A DNA stretch of 64,000 nt, taken from positions 1-64,000 of the forward strand of contig CAMCUC010000007.1 of the NCBI GenBank assembly GCA_945878875.1. The letters are read 5' to 3'. The translations under genes and the position numbers were made by a program. The notes below the pieces were generated by a model. The model searched no databases. It was not told the origin of the DNA and saw nothing but the letters and a program-made list of their open reading frames with translations. Source of the DNA: Rhizobium sp. Q54. Its GTDB lineage: Bacteria > Pseudomonadota > Alphaproteobacteria > Rhizobiales > Beijerinckiaceae. Shown piece after piece: positions 45,288 to 53,812 of the stretch (position 1 is its first letter; every line of letters starts with the position of its first letter).

Positions 45288-47669
45288 ATGAACCACTCGC
45301 CGCGCGCCGACTTTCACGTCATCGGCCAGCCTCTGCGCCGGAAGGAAGACGAACGCCTGATTACGGGCAAGGGTCGCTTCACGGACGATTTCCATATCGA
45401 CGGACAAGCCTATGCCGTGATGGTGCGCTCGCCCTACCCGCATGCCCGCATCCTCTCGATTGATACCACCGCCGCCCGCGCCTTGCCCGGCGTGCTTGGC
45501 GTGTTCACGGGCGCAGAATGCGAGGCCGAAAACTACGGCGCCATTCCGCACGATCCGATTCCCAAAACCAAATACGACATGAAGCTGGCAGGCAAAGGCG
45601 GCACGCCGATCTTTATCGGCCCGCACAAGCTTCTTCCCGCCGACAAAGCCCGCCACGTTGGCGAGGCGGTCGCCATGGTGGTGGCCGAAACCGAAGCGCA
45701 GGCGCGACTGGCCGCTGAAGCGGTGCAAGTGGAATATGAGGAACTGCCGTTCGTTCTTGGCCAGCCGGACGCACTGAAAGCTGATGCTCCCGCTGTCTGG
45801 GATGAGATCGGCGACAACGTGCTTGTCGACACCGTGTTTGGCGACGTGGCGGGCACGGACAAGGCGTTTGAGCAGGCCGACAATGTGGTGAAGATGGACT
45901 TCTTTATCCCGCGCGTGACGGCGGTTGCGATGGAGCCGCGCGCGGCGCTTGGCAGCTTTGACGCCAAGACCGGGAAGTATGAGCTCGTGATCGGCGGCGG
46001 CGGCTGCGTGCGCCAGCGGGCGGAACTGGCGTCCGTGTTTGGAATCGACGTCAAGAATTTGCGCGTCCAGACCTATGACGTCGGCGGAAACTTCGGCTCG
46101 AAGAACCGCGTCTATGTAGAATATGGCCTTGTGATGTGGGCTGCAAAGCGCGTCGGTCGTCCGGTGAAATTCAACGCCACGCGCTCTGAATGTTTCCTGA
46201 GCGATTATCAGGGCCGCGACTTGACGACGAGCGTACAACTGGCGCTGCGAAAAGATGGACGCATTCTGGGCCTGCGTTGCGACAACGTAAGCAATGTCGG
46301 CGCGCGTTGCGTTTCCCTCTCGCCGCTCGGCAAGGGTTCGGGCCTCGTGACAGGCTCTTACGACATTCCATTCGCCACGCTGCGCGCGCGGGCCGTGTTC
46401 ACCAACACCACGCCGACGCAGGCTTATCGCAGCTCGGGGCGCCCGGAAGTGAACTTCGCCATCGAGCGCTTGATGGATACGGCGGCGCGGGAGATGGGCA
46501 TTGATCGCATTGCGCTGCGTCGCAAGAACCTTGTGAAGCCCAAGGCATTTCCCTACACCAACGCAGTGGGCGCCACCTACGACAGCGGCGATTACCCGGC
46601 GCAAATGGCGCTCTCCATGGAGATCTCCGATTGGGCGGGCTTCCCAAAGCGCAAGCGCGAAGCCGCAAAGCGCGGCAAGCTGGCTGGCATCGGCATGGGC
46701 CATTATGTCGAAAGCTCCATCGGTTCGCCCAAAGAGCGCGCGGAAATACGGATCATGGCCAGCGGTCGCACAACCTGCGTCATCGGCACGCAGCCCAGCG
46801 GCCAGGGCCATGAAACGAGCTTTGCGCAAGTGGTGGCCGAACGCCTCGGCCTGCCGGTGGACAGCGTCGAGATCGTGCTGGGAGACACGGCGATCGTGAG
46901 CGTCGGCGGCGGCTCGCATTCGGGCCGCTCCATGCGTCACGCGGGCACCGTGATCTCGAAAGGCTCCGACCAGCTGATCGAAAAAGCCAAGGCGATTGCA
47001 GCGATCCTGCTGCGCGCCGACAAGTCCGAGATGGTTTGGGAGGACGGTCGCATCGCGCAGACCGGCACCAACCATTCGTTCGACATGTACGAACTGGCGC
47101 GCGCCATCGACGGCGTGCCCTTGCCGGACGACCTTGCGGACGGGCTGTTCATGGCCTGCGACAACGAGATGCACGAGCCTGTTTTCCCCAACGGATGCGC
47201 CATCTGTGAAATCGAAGTTGACCCTGATACGGGCGTGTTTCAGATCACCCGCTATGCGGCGGTGGACGACGTGGGCCGCTGCATCAATCCGATGATCGTG
47301 CACGGCCAGACCCATGGCGGCATCGTGCAGGGCGTGGGCCAGGCGATTGGCGAATTGTGCGCGCTTGATCCTACATCCGGCCAGCCGATTGCGGCCTCGC
47401 TGATGGATTATTTCATGCCGCGCGCCGACGACATGCCATCCTTCCGCACCGAGATCGCCGAAGTGCTGTCGCCGACAAATCCGCTTGGCGTGAAGGCTGG
47501 CGGCGAAGGCGGCACCACGCCTGCGTTGTCGACAATCGTCAACGCGCTTGTTGACGCGCTGCAAGATTACGGCGTGCGCGATCTGCAAATGCCCACCACG
47601 CCAATTTCAATCTGGCGTGCGATCCAGCAAGGCAAGAAGACAAAAGCTCAGAGGGAGAACGCCAAGTGA
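45288..47669 (+). CDS. Molybdenum hydroxylase large subunit (CoxL/xanthine dehydrogenase family), orphan
   Basis: Encodes 793 aa. Aldehyde oxidase/xanthine dehydrogenase molybdopterin subunit: GKGRFTDDFHIDGQAYAVMVRSP start, VGGNFGSK, GTQPSGQGHETSF, and the terminal KAGGEGG with the catalytic glutamate. The active-site loop reads AYRSSGR, close to the AYRGAGR of type II enzymes and unlike the AYxCSFR of true CO dehydrogenase. The medium (FAD) and small (2Fe-2S) subunits are not adjacent. Its stop overlaps the following gene's GTG start. It probably hydroxylates a ring or aldehyde intermediate. Confidence 0.9.
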   Translation: MNHSPRADFHVIGQPLRRKEDERLITGKGRFTDDFHIDGQAYAVMVRSPYPHARILSIDTTAARALPGVLGVFTGAECEAENYGAIPHDPIPKTKYDMKLAGKGGTPIFIGPHKLLPADKARHVGEAVAMVVAETEAQARLAAEAVQVEYEELPFVLGQPDALKADAPAVWDEIGDNVLVDTVFGDVAGTDKAFEQADNVVKMDFFIPRVTAVAMEPRAALGSFDAKTGKYELVIGGGGCVRQRAELASVFGIDVKNLRVQTYDVGGNFGSKNRVYVEYGLVMWAAKRVGRPVKFNATRSECFLSDYQGRDLTTSVQLALRKDGRILGLRCDNVSNVGARCVSLSPLGKGSGLVTGSYDIPFATLRARAVFTNTTPTQAYRSSGRPEVNFAIERLMDTAAREMGIDRIALRRKNLVKPKAFPYTNAVGATYDSGDYPAQMALSMEISDWAGFPKRKREAAKRGKLAGIGMGHYVESSIGSPKERAEIRIMASGRTTCVIGTQPSGQGHETSFAQVVAERLGLPVDSVEIVLGDTAIVSVGGGSHSGRSMRHAGTVISKGSDQLIEKAKAIAAILLRADKSEMVWEDGRIAQTGTNHSFDMYELARAIDGVPLPDDLADGLFMACDNEMHEPVFPNGCAICEIEVDPDTGVFQITRYAAVDDVGRCINPMIVHGQTHGGIVQGVGQAIGELCALDPTSGQPIAASLMDYFMPRADDMPSFRTEIAEVLSPTNPLGVKAGGEGGTTPALSTIVNALVDALQDYGVRDLQMPTTPISIWRAIQQGKKTKAQRENAK

Positions 47670-48580
47670 CCAAGCCAAACATTGAACTTATCTGCTTTCC
47701 CGGCGCACCGAACCTGCCGATCTTTGCCGCCCAAAGCAAAGGCTGGTTCGAGAGCAACGGCGTTTCCGTGAACCTCACGACCACGCCGAACTCCGCGTTT
47801 CAGGCCGAGAACCTTGCCTCCGGCAAGTTCCAGATTGCAGGCACCGCGTTCGACAACGTGGTCGCCTATCAGGAAGGCCAAGGCGCCGTGCCGCTGAAGG
47901 ACACGGACTTCTTCGCGTTCATGGGCGCCACGCAGGTGGAGCTGGCCTTCATCACCGCGCCCACGATCTCGTCTTACGAGGACATCAAGGGCCAGTCGCT
48001 GGCGCTAGACGCCCTGTCGACCGGTTTTGCCTTCTGCCTGTACGAGATGCTGGCCAAAAACGGCCTGAGCAAGAGCGATTACAAAATGGTTCCCGTCGGC
48101 GCGACCCCTGCCCGCTGGGAATCGGTGAAAGCTGGCGAGCACGTCGGCACGCTCACCATCGAGCCGTTCACGAGCATCGCCCGCAATCAGGGCTTCAAGG
48201 TGCTGGACACGTCCACCAACATCTTCCCCGCCTATCAGGGCGGCGCGTTTGCAGCCAGCCGCAAATGGGCGGCGGCAAACCCGGACGCTTTGAAGCCCTA
48301 TATTCGCGGCTATCTGGCTGGCCTCGCATGGACGCTTGATCCGGCCAATCGCGAGGAAGCGACGCAAATCCTGCTAACCAACATGCCGGAAATCAAGCCG
48401 CAGGTGGCCGGCGCCGTGATGAACTCGCTGCTCTCGCCGCGCTCCGGCCTCACCCCCAAAGGCGCGATGCTGATGGACGGCGTGGACACAGTGCTCGATC
48501 TGCGTTCACGCTACGGCTCCGGCGGCAAGCTGAACGACCCGACGAAGTACATTGATCTAAGCTATTACCACTCGGCTTAG
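47666..48580 (+). CDS. NMT1/THI5-like solute-binding-fold protein without signal peptide
   Basis: Encodes 304 aa, from a GTG start that overlaps the previous stop by four bases (GTGA). The fold is that of periplasmic ABC receptors of the nitrate/sulfonate/thiamine-precursor type (ICFPGAPNLPIFAAQSKGWFE, FQIAGTAFDNVVAYQEG). There is no signal peptide or lipobox: the mature fold starts at residue 5. It is therefore probably cytoplasmic and may act as an enzyme, like THI5 or dihydroxyphthalate decarboxylase relatives, or as an intracellular ligand binder. ABC permease and ATPase genes are absent. Confidence 0.8.
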   Translation: MTKPNIELICFPGAPNLPIFAAQSKGWFESNGVSVNLTTTPNSAFQAENLASGKFQIAGTAFDNVVAYQEGQGAVPLKDTDFFAFMGATQVELAFITAPTISSYEDIKGQSLALDALSTGFAFCLYEMLAKNGLSKSDYKMVPVGATPARWESVKAGEHVGTLTIEPFTSIARNQGFKVLDTSTNIFPAYQGGAFAASRKWAAANPDALKPYIRGYLAGLAWTLDPANREEATQILLTNMPEIKPQVAGAVMNSLLSPRSGLTPKGAMLMDGVDTVLDLRSRYGSGGKLNDPTKYIDLSYYHSA

Positions 48581-48592
48581 CAGCCAAGATGC

Positions 48593-48637
48593 GGGCTGGA
48601 TGCCCGCGGTCCATAGTGCGCTCCATGGACCGCGGGC
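48593..48637. repeat. Dispersed 23-base repeat copy 3 with inverted arm
   Basis: The repeat (48593-48615) is followed by an inverted arm: GCCCGCGGTCCAT (48602-48614) pairs perfectly with ATGGACCGCGGGC (48625-48637). This copy can form a 13-pair hairpin, possibly acting as terminator between the two convergent genes. Confidence 0.8.
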
Positions 48638-48681
48638 GTCCCCGCCCGCAAACGGCGCAAGCCGTGGCTTTGCGCGCCCCG

Positions 48682-49146
48682 TCACGCGAAATACAGGAAC
48701 ATCACCAGCGCGCTGACCCCAATCGCGAACGTGGCCGCGCGGACGGCTAATTGTGGTGCTGGATCGGCGACCTGGCGCACGATTCCTGCGGCGCGCGAGG
48801 CGCTCATCGCCGCGCCGTGCACGCAGGAGCACAACATGCGATGGGTGTCGCGTTCGCCAAGATTGAAGAATGCCATCGCGTCGCCGAGTCGGTCGCTCTG
48901 AAGGCCTGCCGCCCGCAACGAGGGATCGTTGAATGCGATTGTCAGCGGCGAGTCCTCCACTCGCAGCGATTCCCATTCTGAGCGCGGCATAAATTCGAGC
49001 TGGTGAAACAGCCGCACCGGCTCTAAGCCCCGATGCTCCAGCGCCTTCGCCCATAATTCGAGCCGTTGCGCATGATCTGGAGGGGGCGGCGGAACGAGGT
49101 GAACCTCTGCAATTCCGCGAAGGGATTCGACGCTTCGCTGTTCCAT
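48682..49146 (-). CDS. Unknown protein with a C-terminal membrane anchor
   Basis: Encodes 154 aa. The N-terminal domain is soluble (RGIAEVHLVPPPPPDHAQRLELWAKALE); a conserved-looking core has FNLGERDTHRMLCSCVHG; the last 20 residues form a membrane helix (ATFAIGVSALVMFLYFA). No family with known function recognised. The pattern of a cytosolic domain plus tail anchor could mean regulation of a membrane partner. It stands alone on the minus strand. Confidence 0.6.
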   Translation of the reverse strand: MEQRSVESLRGIAEVHLVPPPPPDHAQRLELWAKALEHRGLEPVRLFHQLEFMPRSEWESLRVEDSPLTIAFNDPSLRAAGLQSDRLGDAMAFFNLGERDTHRMLCSCVHGAAMSASRAAGIVRQVADPAPQLAVRAATFAIGVSALVMFLYFA

Positions 49147-49284
49147 CTGGAACTCCCTGCGCCGAGGGCTCTAAACGCCGCATTGCGTGCGCTATGGCGC
49201 CCGCTTCGGCGCGGGTTGGGGCACCCGCATCAAGAACGGGCGCACCCGCCGCCGAGTTCCCAACACCTCTGCGACGGGAAGCTT

Positions 49285-49473
49285 TTATCGTTCAGGAAGC
49301 ACCTCAACGTCTTGCTCGCTTTTCGCTTTGGCGGCGCTCGACTCGTCGCCGTCAGGCTGACGACGCAGCGTATCGCGATACCAATCGACCCATTTGGGCG
49401 TTACGTGCATAAGAATATCGTCGCCCAACGTTTCGTCGCTGGCGGCCGCCTTCGAGGCTTGCTGACCCGGCAT
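49285..49473 (-). CDS. Small hydrophilic protein of unknown function
   Basis: Encodes 62 aa (MPGQQASKAAASDETLGDD start). A GGAGG with eight-base spacing precedes ATG 49473. The central part HVTPKWVDWYRDTLRR looks conserved and aromatic-rich; the ends are charged and flexible. The same frame runs upstream to 49719, but that part is repeat-derived and not protein-like. Unknown function. Confidence 0.55.
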   Translation of the reverse strand: MPGQQASKAAASDETLGDDILMHVTPKWVDWYRDTLRRQPDGDESSAAKAKSEQDVEVLPER

Positions 49474-49701
49474 GATGTCCCTCCGGACAAAGATGAAGCA
49501 TGTAAAAACACATACGGTGCGGTTGGGTAACACGCAGCACGTGGCGCGTATGCTTACAAGCGTGACGGGTTGGTGACACTTCACCTTGTACGAGACTTTG
49601 GCAGCCACATCATGGCCGGGCTTGTCGCGGCCGCCGACGCCGATCCGAGCCCGGCTTCCAGCAACCAAAGCCACGGCTTGCGCCGTCTGCGTGGATGGAC
49701 A

Positions 49702-49730
49702 GGTTGAACCCCGGATCAAGTCCGGGGACG
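49702..49730. repeat. Short palindromic intergenic repeat
   Basis: CCCCGGA (49709-49715) and TCCGGGG (49721-49727) around TCAAG, the core of a dispersed repeat widespread in alphaproteobacterial intergenic DNA. The rest of the 49474-49762 gap shows no gene. Confidence 0.55.
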
Positions 49731-49762
49731 TTTATGACGGCGGAGAGGCGAGCGTATGTTTT

Positions 49763-51019
49763 TTAGCTTGCGTCTTGCAACAGCATTGGCAGGTCGAGCT
49801 GAAAACAGGCGCCGCCGCCCTCGCGGGGGAGGCATATCAACGAACCCTCATGCGCCAGCGCGATGCGGCGCGCCAGCGACAGGCCGAGGCCCACGCCGCC
49901 ATCGGCTTCGCTGGCGCCGGGCAGTCTGTAGAACGGCTCGAAAATGCGCTCGCGCTCTGACTCCGGCACGCCGGGGCCACGATCGCAAACGGAAACACGC
50001 GCAAGGTTATCTACAATTTGCACGCTCATCTCAGCGCCGCCGCCATGGCGGGCTGCGTTCTCCAGAAGGTTGCGCAACGTCCGGCGCAACAGGCGCGCAT
50101 CGGCCTGCACAATCACGCTGGCGCTGGCGTCAAGCTCGGCCCCCATGCGCGCGCACTCTTCCGCCGCCAGCGCCACGAGATCCACCTCCTCGCGGCGCGG
50201 CGCCTGCACGCGGTCAGCGTCCAGTCGGCTTGCGAGAAGGATTTCCCCGATCAACTGATCCAGCTCGCGCACGTTGCGCGCCAGCTCTTCGCGCACGTCT
50301 GCGGGGGCGGAGGGCGCCAGCTTTTCCACGCTCATGCGCAGGCGCGTCAGAGGCGAACGCAATTCGTGCGAGGCGTTGGCGAGCAGCGTGCGGTTGGCGT
50401 TCATCAAAGTCTGGATACGTTCAGCCGCATGGTTGAACGTGGCGGCGAGGCGCCCCACTTCGTCGGGGCGACGCACGGGAGCGCGGGCGCCAAGATCGCC
50501 CTGCCCCAGCGCCGCGACGCCTTTCTCCAGCTCCTCCAGATCGCGAGTCAGGCGCCGCACCACGGGCCAGGCGCACAGCGCGACGGCGCCAGCGATGACC
50601 AGCAGCGCTGCCAACCAGCCAAAGCCGCGAAACGGCCCATGGCTCGGCATCGCCGCCAGATATATCGAACGCCCATCCGGCAGATCGAAGGAAAAGCTGG
50701 ATTGTCCGCCACGACCGCGATGGCGCATTCCCGACATTCTGTAGCCGTGCGCGCCAACAGCGGCGATCATCTCGCCGTTAGGCGCCACGAGCGCCAGATC
50801 GAGGCCGGAAAGCTGGCGCCAGCGCTCCAGAGCGTGTTGCTGTTCATGACGCGGGGCGGACGCAGGCGGCAACAGGCGCCCGGCGATTTCCCGAACGAAT
50901 GCTGGCTCTGGCGAATAGCGATCCTCGCTGTTCAGGCGCCACGCCGTTGCGGCAAGCGCCAGCGACAACAGGATGCTGGCGAGCACGGCGACATAGATAC
51001 GCAGATAAAGCCGTCTCAT
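49763..51019 (-). CDS. Envelope-stress sensor histidine kinase (CpxA-like)
   Basis: Encodes 418 aa. Two membrane helices (residues about 7-28 and 133-155) enclose a periplasmic domain of roughly 100 residues. A HAMP domain (VRRLTRDLEELEKGVAALGQGDLGARA) leads to the H-box NASHELRSPLTRLRMS and to N, G1 and G2 boxes (LLENAARHGG, CDRGPGVPE, GVGLGLSLARR). Start set at ATG 51019. It follows the response regulator on the minus strand by 13 bases and senses an envelope cue, maybe through the Spy/CpxP-like protein encoded first. Confidence 0.9.
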   Translation of the reverse strand: MRRLYLRIYVAVLASILLSLALAATAWRLNSEDRYSPEPAFVREIAGRLLPPASAPRHEQQHALERWRQLSGLDLALVAPNGEMIAAVGAHGYRMSGMRHRGRGGQSSFSFDLPDGRSIYLAAMPSHGPFRGFGWLAALLVIAGAVALCAWPVVRRLTRDLEELEKGVAALGQGDLGARAPVRRPDEVGRLAATFNHAAERIQTLMNANRTLLANASHELRSPLTRLRMSVEKLAPSAPADVREELARNVRELDQLIGEILLASRLDADRVQAPRREEVDLVALAAEECARMGAELDASASVIVQADARLLRRTLRNLLENAARHGGGAEMSVQIVDNLARVSVCDRGPGVPESERERIFEPFYRLPGASEADGGVGLGLSLARRIALAHEGSLICLPREGGGACFQLDLPMLLQDAS

Positions 51020-51032
51020 AAATTCCGGGCCT

Positions 51033-51749
51033 TCATTGATCTTGCGCTTTGGCGAACACATAGCCCGCGCCGCGCACGGTGATGATGCGGTGCGGATGTT
51101 TGGGATCGTCCTCAATGGCCACGCGCAAACGCCCAACGTGCACGTCGATAGAGCGATCCAGCGCAGGATCGTAGGCTTGCGCCTCTCCGCCCGCCAGTTC
51201 CGACAATTGCTCGCGCGTCAGCACACGCCCGGCACGCTGCGCCATCGCGTGCAGCAGTGCGAACTGGTGGCTGGTGAGCGCACGCTCCTGCCCGTCCACC
51301 CGCACCGCGCGGGCGTCGGGGTCAATCTCCAGCCGCCCAAAGCGCAGCACGGGGGTAGCATCCACTGCACCAGCATGCGCGCTGCGACGCAGCACGACGC
51401 GAATGCGGGCCAGCAATTCGCGCGGCTCAAACGGTTTGGCGACATAATCCTCGGCGCCTATTTCAAGCCCGACCACTTTGTCCATCGGGTCGCCGCGCGC
51501 GGTGAGCATAATGATCGGCGTGTCGCCCGCCTGCCCGTGCAGCGCGCGAATGCGGCGAAACAGATCGAGCCCGTCGCCGTCCGGCAGCATCAGGTCGAGC
51601 AGAATGAGATCGGGCGCGCTGCGGGCAAGTGCGGCGAGCGCAGGGGCGCAACCCGGCGCATGGCTGGTCTCAAAGCCAGCGCCGCGCAGATATTCGCCCA
51701 CCATGTTGGCGAGCCGCAAATCATCTTCGATCAGCAGGATGTGCGGCAT
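51033..51749 (-). CDS. OmpR/CpxR-type response regulator
   Basis: Encodes 238 aa: receiver domain (ILLIEDDLRLANMVGEYL; phospho-Asp in LILLDLMLPDGDGL; LTARGD; KPF) followed by a winged-helix DNA-binding domain (LTSHQFALLHAMAQRAGRVLTREQL, HVGRLRVAIEDDP, RGAGYVFA). Start at ATG 51749 where the receiver begins. Lies between the Spy/CpxP-like gene and the kinase gene and probably regulates all three. Confidence 0.93.
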   Translation of the reverse strand: MPHILLIEDDLRLANMVGEYLRGAGFETSHAPGCAPALAALARSAPDLILLDLMLPDGDGLDLFRRIRALHGQAGDTPIIMLTARGDPMDKVVGLEIGAEDYVAKPFEPRELLARIRVVLRRSAHAGAVDATPVLRFGRLEIDPDARAVRVDGQERALTSHQFALLHAMAQRAGRVLTREQLSELAGGEAQAYDPALDRSIDVHVGRLRVAIEDDPKHPHRIITVRGAGYVFAKAQDQ

Positions 51750-51842
51750 GTGCGAATCCGTTTGCGGTCCCGGCTGAACCGCCGCGTAATTGTAGCCCAA
51801 GAAGCAGGATCGCGCGATTTCCCGCGCGATCCCTGGTTGATG

Positions 51843-52463
51843 CTAGTGGCGATGGCCGCGCCCGAAGCCGAAGCCCTCCATGCGACTCACCACTTCAACG
51901 CGCTGCTTGGCCGTCAGCGTCTCGCCAAGGTCGCCAATCGCCTGCGTCATGCGCTTTGAGGCCGTCTCCATCTCGCCCATGCGCTGGGCGCGCAGACGCT
52001 CGATCTCGGAGCGGTCGATCTTGTCCGCCTTCAGCACGCGCACCACGTCAGCGCGGGCGGCTTTCATCTGTTCGCGCACGGGCGCAAGATCTTTGAATGC
52101 ATCCTTGAGGATGGTCGCAACCTTTTGCTTTTGCTCCGGCGTGGCGTCGGTCAGCATGCGGTCCACGCCCCAATCAATCCGCGCGCCCATCTTCTCGGGG
52201 CTCATGCGGTCGCTACGGTCGCCGCCGCCCATTCCGCCTCCCATGCGTCCCATCATGCCGCCGCGCCCCTGGCCTTCGCCTTGACCATATCCGCCGCCGT
52301 GTCCGCGCCCATGTCCCGAGCCCCCTTCACCGGTCTGCGAAACGGCGACGCCGACGCCGCCAGCGACGATGGCCAACGCCGCGAGCCCGCCGATGAAAAG
52401 GCCGCGACGGCGGGGCTTGGTTGCGGGAGTCATGGAATTAGTGGAAGAATTCTGGCCAGTCAT
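51843..52463 (-). CDS. Spy/CpxP-like periplasmic stress protein
   Basis: Encodes 206 aa. AGGAGA precedes ATG 52463. The N-terminus has a membrane segment or uncleaved signal (RRRGLFIGGLAALAIVAGGVGV) and a glycine-rich spacer with GRGGMMGRMGGGMGGG; the C-terminal half is helical with LTxxQ-like motifs (ATPEQKQKV, LTAKQRVEV), as in Spy/CpxP and the heavy-metal-resistance CnrX-like proteins. It leads the cpxP-R-A-like operon. The metal or misfolded protein sensed is unknown; the His/Met-rich parts (HGRGHGGG, GRGHRH) favour metals. Confidence 0.8.
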   Translation of the reverse strand: MTGQNSSTNSMTPATKPRRRGLFIGGLAALAIVAGGVGVAVSQTGEGGSGHGRGHGGGYGQGEGQGRGGMMGRMGGGMGGGDRSDRMSPEKMGARIDWGVDRMLTDATPEQKQKVATILKDAFKDLAPVREQMKAARADVVRVLKADKIDRSEIERLRAQRMGEMETASKRMTQAIGDLGETLTAKQRVEVVSRMEGFGFGRGHRH

Positions 52464-52594
52464 ATCTTTATCTCCTGTCTGGCGGCTAGGGAGCGCCGCG
52501 AGCCACGGGACATTGCGGCCTGAACTTTTCCCGCATGTGCGTGGCGCGTAAAGTTGTGTAAGGCGTCGCATCAACCAAAGCGCCGGGAAGCCCC

Positions 52595-53308
52595 ATGCAA
52601 AACCGCCCTGTCCTTTACATGCTGCCCGGCCTGCTCTGCGACGAGACGGTGTTTGCGCCGCAAATCGAGGGTCTTTCAGATTCAATTGACGTGCGTTGTC
52701 CAGATTTTTTGGGCATGGATTGCCTGATCGACATGGCCCGGCATGTTCTGGACATTGCGCCGCAGCGGTTTTCCATCGCGGGCTTTTCGATGGGCGGGCG
52801 CGTCGCATTCCAGATCATGGCCTTGGCGCCGGGGCGGATCGAGCGCTTTTGCGCCTTCGACACAAGCGCAGACCCCAAGGCTGAGGGCGAAGACATCAAG
52901 CGTCAGGCAATCGTCGATCTGGCGTATCGCGAGGGCATGGGCGCGCTTGCCGCCGCATGGTTGCCGCCGATGCTGCATCCCGCCCGCCGCATTGATCGCG
53001 ACTTCATAAAGCCGCTGACCGCGATGGTATTGCGCTCCACGCCAGAGGTTCACGAGAAGCAAATCCGGGCGCTTGTGAACCGTCCCGATGCGCGCCCGGT
53101 TCTGCCGACAATCGCATGCCCCACGCTGATCGCCTGCGGGCGCGAGGACGAATGGAGCCCGGTGGCGCAGCACGAGGCGATGGCCGCCGCCATTCCCGGT
53201 GCGCGTCTGGAAGTGTTCGAAAATTGCGGCCATTTCCTGCCGCTGGAACAGCCGGAAGGTTTCAACGCAGCGCTGCGCGCATGGATGAACCTTAAGCCCG
53301 CAGCCTGA
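52595..53308 (+). CDS. Alpha/beta hydrolase
   Basis: Encodes 237 aa. YMLPGLLCDETVF (oxyanion region), nucleophile elbow GFSMGGR, CGREDEWSP (acid) and NCGHFLPLEQP (catalytic His). It resembles small hydrolases such as MhpC/BioH relatives; substrate unknown. Divergent from the stress operon, with its own promoter in the 131-base gap. The role cannot be inferred from context. Confidence 0.85.
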   Translation: MQNRPVLYMLPGLLCDETVFAPQIEGLSDSIDVRCPDFLGMDCLIDMARHVLDIAPQRFSIAGFSMGGRVAFQIMALAPGRIERFCAFDTSADPKAEGEDIKRQAIVDLAYREGMGALAAAWLPPMLHPARRIDRDFIKPLTAMVLRSTPEVHEKQIRALVNRPDARPVLPTIACPTLIACGREDEWSPVAQHEAMAAAIPGARLEVFENCGHFLPLEQPEGFNAALRAWMNLKPAA

Positions 53309-53448
53309 GCCAGAACCGGGCTAGCCAATGATTTAAAGGGCGGAACCTACGCTCGAAGCCACAGTTTACCCCGCGTCTGGCGAAAGCCGGACCCGGGGCG
53401 CGGACCGGTCCACATTGCGCGCGCCCGCCGTTTGGGAAGGACGCACAC

Positions 53449-53808
53449 ATGGCTGATCCCGGTCAAAAGAACGAAAAACCGCATTCAACGCGCGGCTTCG
53501 CGTCAATGGACAGAGAAAAACAAAAGGAGATCGCCAGCAAGGGCGGACGCAGCGTGCCTAGCGAGAAGCGCAGCTTTTCCCAAAACCGCCAGTTGGCGGC
53601 CAAAGCTGGACGCAAGGGAGGGCAAAGCGTCGCACCCGAAAACCGCAGCTTCTCGCAAGACAGGACGCTGGCGGCCGAAGCTGGCCGCAAAGGCGGTCAA
53701 AGGGTGCACGCGGAGAACAGAAGCTTTTCGCGTGACCGCGAGCTTGCCGCCGACGCTGGCCGCAAAGGCGGCTCCGCCTCCTCCGGCGGAGGCGACGAGA
53801 AGACCTGA
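53449..53808 (+). CDS. KGG-repeat stress-induced protein
   Basis: Encodes 119 aa with four KGG motifs (SKGGRS, RKGGQS, RKGGQR, RKGGSA) spaced about 25 residues, each within a repeat NRSFSQDRxLAAxAGRKGG. The family (YciG/GsiB-like hydrophilins) accumulates in general stress and desiccation. ATG 53449 follows GGGAAGG. It is hydrophilic and probably unfolded until bound. In Rhizobiales such genes are usually under the general stress response (EcfG). Confidence 0.92.
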   Translation: MADPGQKNEKPHSTRGFASMDREKQKEIASKGGRSVPSEKRSFSQNRQLAAKAGRKGGQSVAPENRSFSQDRTLAAEAGRKGGQRVHAENRSFSRDRELAADAGRKGGSASSGGGDEKT

Positions 53809-53812
53809 GCGC

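Noticed and set aside
45222-47588. 788-codon open frame on the minus strand opposite the molybdenum hydroxylase gene
   Set aside because: It is a low-stop shadow caused by GC-rich codon use; the + strand frame has all family motifs and the minus frame has none.
45288-47669. True aerobic CO dehydrogenase CoxL
   Set aside because: The active-site loop is AYRSSGR, not the AYxCSFR of form I CO dehydrogenase, and coxM/coxS are absent.
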